From Streptomyces griseoruber (GTDB taxonomy: Bacteria > Actinomycetota > Actinomycetes > Streptomycetales > Streptomycetaceae): a stretch of 64,000 bases of DNA. The DNA is taken from NCBI RefSeq assembly GCF_001514205.1, contig NZ_KQ948766.1, positions 191,759-255,758 on the forward strand, written 5' to 3'. This document shows, piece after piece, positions 62,760 to 64,000 of the stretch; within the stretch, counting starts at the first letter, position 1; each line of letters opens with the position of its first letter. Position numbers and translations under genes: made by a program. Under the pieces are notes generated by a model that saw only the letters and a program-made list of their open reading frames with translations, did no database searches and was not told the DNA's origin.

Positions 62760-63789
62760 GCAGGCACTCCCTCCAGAAGTGGCAGGCACTCCCGCGGTGC
62801 TCGTCCACCGGGTGCGGCGGCGGTACGTCGGTCCGGCAGACGTCCCGGGCCGCCGGGCAGCGGGGGTGGAAGGCGCAGCCGGGCGGGATGTCCATGAGGT
62901 TGGGCGGCAGGCCCTTGATGGCGTGGAGCGCGTGGCCCTTGCGGTCGAGGCGGGGGATGGAGTCGAGGAGCCCCCGGGTGTACGGGTGGGCCGGGGCCCT
63001 GTAGAGGTCGTGGACGGGGGCCGACTCGACGATCCGGCCCGCGTACATCACGGCGATGCGGTCGGCCACGTCGGCGACCACACCGAGGTCGTGGGTGATC
63101 AGGACGAGGCCCATGCGGTACTCGCGCCGGAGCTCGGCGAGGAGGTCCATGACCTGGGCCTGTACGGTGACGTCGAGGGCGGTGGTGGGCTCGTCGGCGA
63201 TGATCAGGGCCGGTTCGAGGGCGAGGGCCATCGCGATCATGATGCGTTGGCGCATGCCGCCGGAGAACTGGTGCGGGTAGTCCCCGACCCGCTGTCTCGC
63301 GGCCGGGATGCGGACCCGGTCCATCAGCTCCACGGCCCTGGCCCGCGCGTCCTTCCTGGACATGCCCCGGTGGACGACGAACATCTCGCCGAGCTGGTCG
63401 CCGACGGGGACGACCGGGTTCAGGGAGGACAGCGCGTCCTGGAAGATCATCGCCATCTCGGCGCCCCGGATCCTGCGGCGCTCGTCCTCCTTCATCCTGA
63501 GCAGGTCCCGGCCCTTGAAGAGCACCTCGCCGCCGGTGATCCGGCCCGGCGGCACGTCGAGGATCCCCATCACGGCCTGCGCGGTCACCGACTTCCCGGA
63601 CCCGGACTCCCCGAGCACCGCGAGCGTCTCGCCGGCGTCCACGGCCCAGCTGACCCCGTTGACGGCCCGCGCGACCCCGTCCCGGGTCCGGAACTCCACC
63701 CGCAGATCCCGCACGTCCAGCAACCGCTCCCCACGGGACCGCGGCCCCGTGACCTGTACGTCCCCCGCGTCCCCTGCATCCAGCGGCAT
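62752..63789 (-). CDS. Oligopeptide ABC transporter ATPase, OppD type
   Basis: 345 residues from ATG 63789, with GAGGTGA 8 nt upstream. Walker [10 protein letters not shown], signature FSGGMRQR, Walker [14 protein letters not shown]-loop THDLGVV, and a C-terminal [14 protein letters not shown] motif. The frame continues upstream to 63918 but that part duplicates the permease tail. Its ribosome site is inside a 35-bp direct repeat. Confidence 0.92.
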   Translation of the reverse strand: MPLDAGDAGDVQVTGPRSRGERLLDVRDLRVEFRTRDGVARAVNGVSWAVDAGETLAVLGESGSGKSVTAQAVMGILDVPPGRITGGEVLFKGRDLLRMKEDERRRIRGAEMAMIFQDALSSLNPVVPVGDQLGEMFVVHRGMSRKDARARAVELMDRVRIPAARQRVGDYPHQFSGGMRQRIMIAMALALEPALIIADEPTTALDVTVQAQVMDLLAELRREYRMGLVLITHDLGVVADVADRIAVMYAGRIVESAPVHDLYRAPAHPYTRGLLDSIPRLDRKGHALHAIKGLPPNLMDIPPGCAFHPRCPAARDVCRTDVPPPHPVDEHRGSACHFWRECLHD

Positions 63790-63790
63790 G

Positions 63791-63970
63791 ACCGGGTCAC
63801 CTCGACTTCGGATCGGGACGACGCCCACGCGCGTCGCAGACGAAAACCCGCGGACCCGACCGAAGGGCACCCCGCCCCCGATACCCCGCAGGGCACCGGC
63901 ACTCCCGCCGCGCCACACGCACCACCCGCCGCATCACCGGATCACCTCGACTTCGGATCGGGACGACGCC
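63791..63970. repeat. 35-bp direct repeat bracketing the permease-oppD junction
   Basis: Copies at 63791-63825 and 63936-63970 differ at one base. Each codes, on the minus strand, the same end RRPDPKSR then TGA. The 110 bp between them are not conserved with anything I recognise. Confidence 0.85.
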
Positions 63971-64000
63971 GACCGCGTCGCCGGAGAAGGCCGGCGGACC
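63942..64000 (-). CDS. C-terminal end of a peptide ABC transporter permease (partial)
   Basis: Minus strand, 18 codons and a TGA at 63942-63944: SAGLLRRRGRRRPDPKSR. The basic end after the last helix is typical of DppC-type permeases, which precede the ATPase genes in such operons. Only the tail is in the window. Confidence 0.65.
   Translation of the reverse strand, partial: SAGLLRRRGRRRPDPKSR

Overview
The window is a stretch of a Streptomyces (or very close actinomycete) chromosome core. GC content is very high, codon third positions are almost all G/C, GTG starts are common, and the genes are actinobacterial: MshB (mycothiol synthesis), the DUF3107, DUF3117 and DUF3152 families, an ECF sigma/ZAS anti-sigma/HtrA/TatB run, MoeZ and a 7Fe ferredoxin. 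From memory, the order dapE, LOG, folP2-like, small membrane protein, tag, DUF3117, O-methyltransferase, ECF sigma, anti-sigma, htrA, tatB, mrp, DUF1003/MgtE_N and corA follows the Mycobacterium tuberculosis Rv1202-Rv1239c order, so most of the window looks like conserved backbone. I see no tRNA, rRNA, CRISPR array, prophage or intact insertion sequence.

Layout. 1-4.7 kb: end of a large membrane protein and two paralogous lipoprotein peptidases sharing a nearly identical 117-bp tract. 4.7-5.9 kb: moeZ behind a sigma-R type promoter. 6-11 kb: a minus-strand run of a PelF-like glycosyltransferase, an 8-TM membrane protein, a tiny Ala-rich ORF, a sugar epimerase and a spherulin-4-like TIM-barrel protein. 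This is the best candidate for an undescribed system, a compact Pel-like exopolysaccharide locus. 11.2-11.6 kb: remnant of an oligopeptide ABC ATPase. 11.6-17 kb: DUF3152 metzincin, hydrolase, acidic 73-aa protein, TetR, DUF3107, small membrane protein, MiaE-like ferritin. 17.3-20.2 kb: DEAD-box helicase with an apparent CTG start and a 13-repeat basic tail. 20.4-26.8 kb: hydrolase, NYN nuclease, a 50-aa sigma-R target, MarC, PHP phosphatase, DUF6758, MFS, SUFU.

26.8-33.2 kb: magnesium block with a long corA leader holding a possible 15-codon uORF, then CorA, a lipoprotein, a membrane-less MgtE_N/CBS protein overlapping a DUF1003 protein, and Mrp. 33.3-39.4 kb: envelope-stress block (TatB, HtrA, anti-sigma, ECF sigma, O-methyltransferase with an apparent ATT start, DUF3117). 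39.7-47.5 kb: enoyl-CoA hydratase, tag, FolP2-like, LOG, dapE, a secreted lysozyme-like protein and dapC, so both lysine/DAP genes sit here. 47.7-53.5 kb: ferredoxin, GNAT, SirB1-like, then a response regulator/kinase/ABC exporter operon. 53.8-57.9 kb: a collagen-like wall protein, DUF6113 and mshB. 57.9-59.0 kb: a gene graveyard (Rpn-type, Scr1/DUF5753 XRE and DUF397 remnants). 59-64 kb: small membrane protein, S9 peptidase, and oppF/oppD with the tail of a permease.

Ten genes have a TAnnnT box 6-7 nt before the start codon and look leaderless. Several perfect hairpins mark transcription ends. Coordinates come from reading the sequence. Family calls rest on motifs I can see and on memory of the families, not on searches.
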